From: Prorocentrum cordatum
Lineage: Eukaryota; Sar; Dinophyceae; Prorocentrales; Prorocentraceae
Length of the DNA: 50,000 nucleotides
NCBI GenBank assembly: GCA_963575745.1
Contig: CAUYUJ010019616.1
Span: 1-50,000 of the forward strand
Direction: 5' to 3'
Made by a program: the position numbers and the translations under genes. The notes under the pieces are model-generated. The model saw only the letters and a list, made by a program, of their open reading frames with translations, was not told where the DNA came from and did not search any database. This document shows positions 49,936 to 50,000 of the stretch, piece by piece (position 1 is the stretch's first letter; the number at the start of each line of letters is the position of its first letter).

Positions 49936-50000
49936 AGGGGGATGATCAGGATGCGACGGAAAATGAAGAGAAGGAGGGGTATGAGGAGAAGCGATGAACC
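49721..50000. repeat. Right edge: unique DNA then (GGAGCA)n
   Basis: There is a short unique stretch, then GGA-rich sequence with ggagca repeats at about 49,897-49,930 running toward the window end. No gene. Confidence 0.7.

Overview
The window looks like nuclear DNA of a dinoflagellate. The best evidence is an exact copy of the 22-nt dinoflagellate spliced leader (DinoSL) found three times, each at the 5' end of a non-LTR retrotransposon. GC content is high, recognisable genes are few, and much of the sequence is microsatellite, minisatellite or short inverted-repeat elements. No bacterial operon, rRNA, tRNA or CRISPR array was seen. The species cannot be named from the sequence alone.

Layout, 1-23,796: a tandem array with a period of about 9.11 kb (1-9,112; 9,113-18,220; partial 18,221-23,796). 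Each full unit holds, on the minus strand, a LINE retrotransposon (DinoSL relict, ORF1 with a zinc-ribbon-like and coiled-coil region, then APE-type endonuclease, reverse transcriptase, CCHC finger, RNase H and a C-terminal Cys-rich finger). It also holds a spacer rich in (GGCT)n, (GAC)n and GGCCTCTTGG-type arrays, a 150-bp inverted-repeat element, and on the plus strand one intronless gene for a single-pass membrane protein with a six-cysteine PAN/Apple-like domain. LINE copy 2 has the most intact ORF2 (1489 aa). Copies 1 and 3 are broken by small indels. The array ends on the right in a LINE, as expected if unequal recombination between LINEs amplified the membrane-protein gene.

Layout, 23,797-50,000: mostly repeats. 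There are a 152-bp satellite (24.9-25.3 kb), several same-strand GGCCTCTTGG arrays (24.2, 24.6, 26.9, 34.3 and 47.5-49.7 kb), and a duplicated 190-bp module (27.0 and 34.1 kb). A 5.7-kb stretch (27.3-33.0 kb) looks like decayed or intron-split coding sequence of unknown function. A decayed LINE of another family lies on the plus strand (38.0-39.95 kb). A five-copy ~115-bp tandem repeat follows (40.5-41.0 kb), then a cluster of MITE-like inverted-repeat elements in related pairs (40.2-44.4 kb), and a perfect 44-bp palindrome at 46.2 kb.

How the parts work together: the only probable host gene is the duplicated membrane protein. Everything else seems to be mobile or repeat DNA. The spliced leader at the LINE 5' ends suggests that these LINEs are transcribed, trans-spliced like host mRNAs and copied back into the genome, apparently into GGA/TCC microsatellites. 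All domain calls are by eye from motifs; no search was run.
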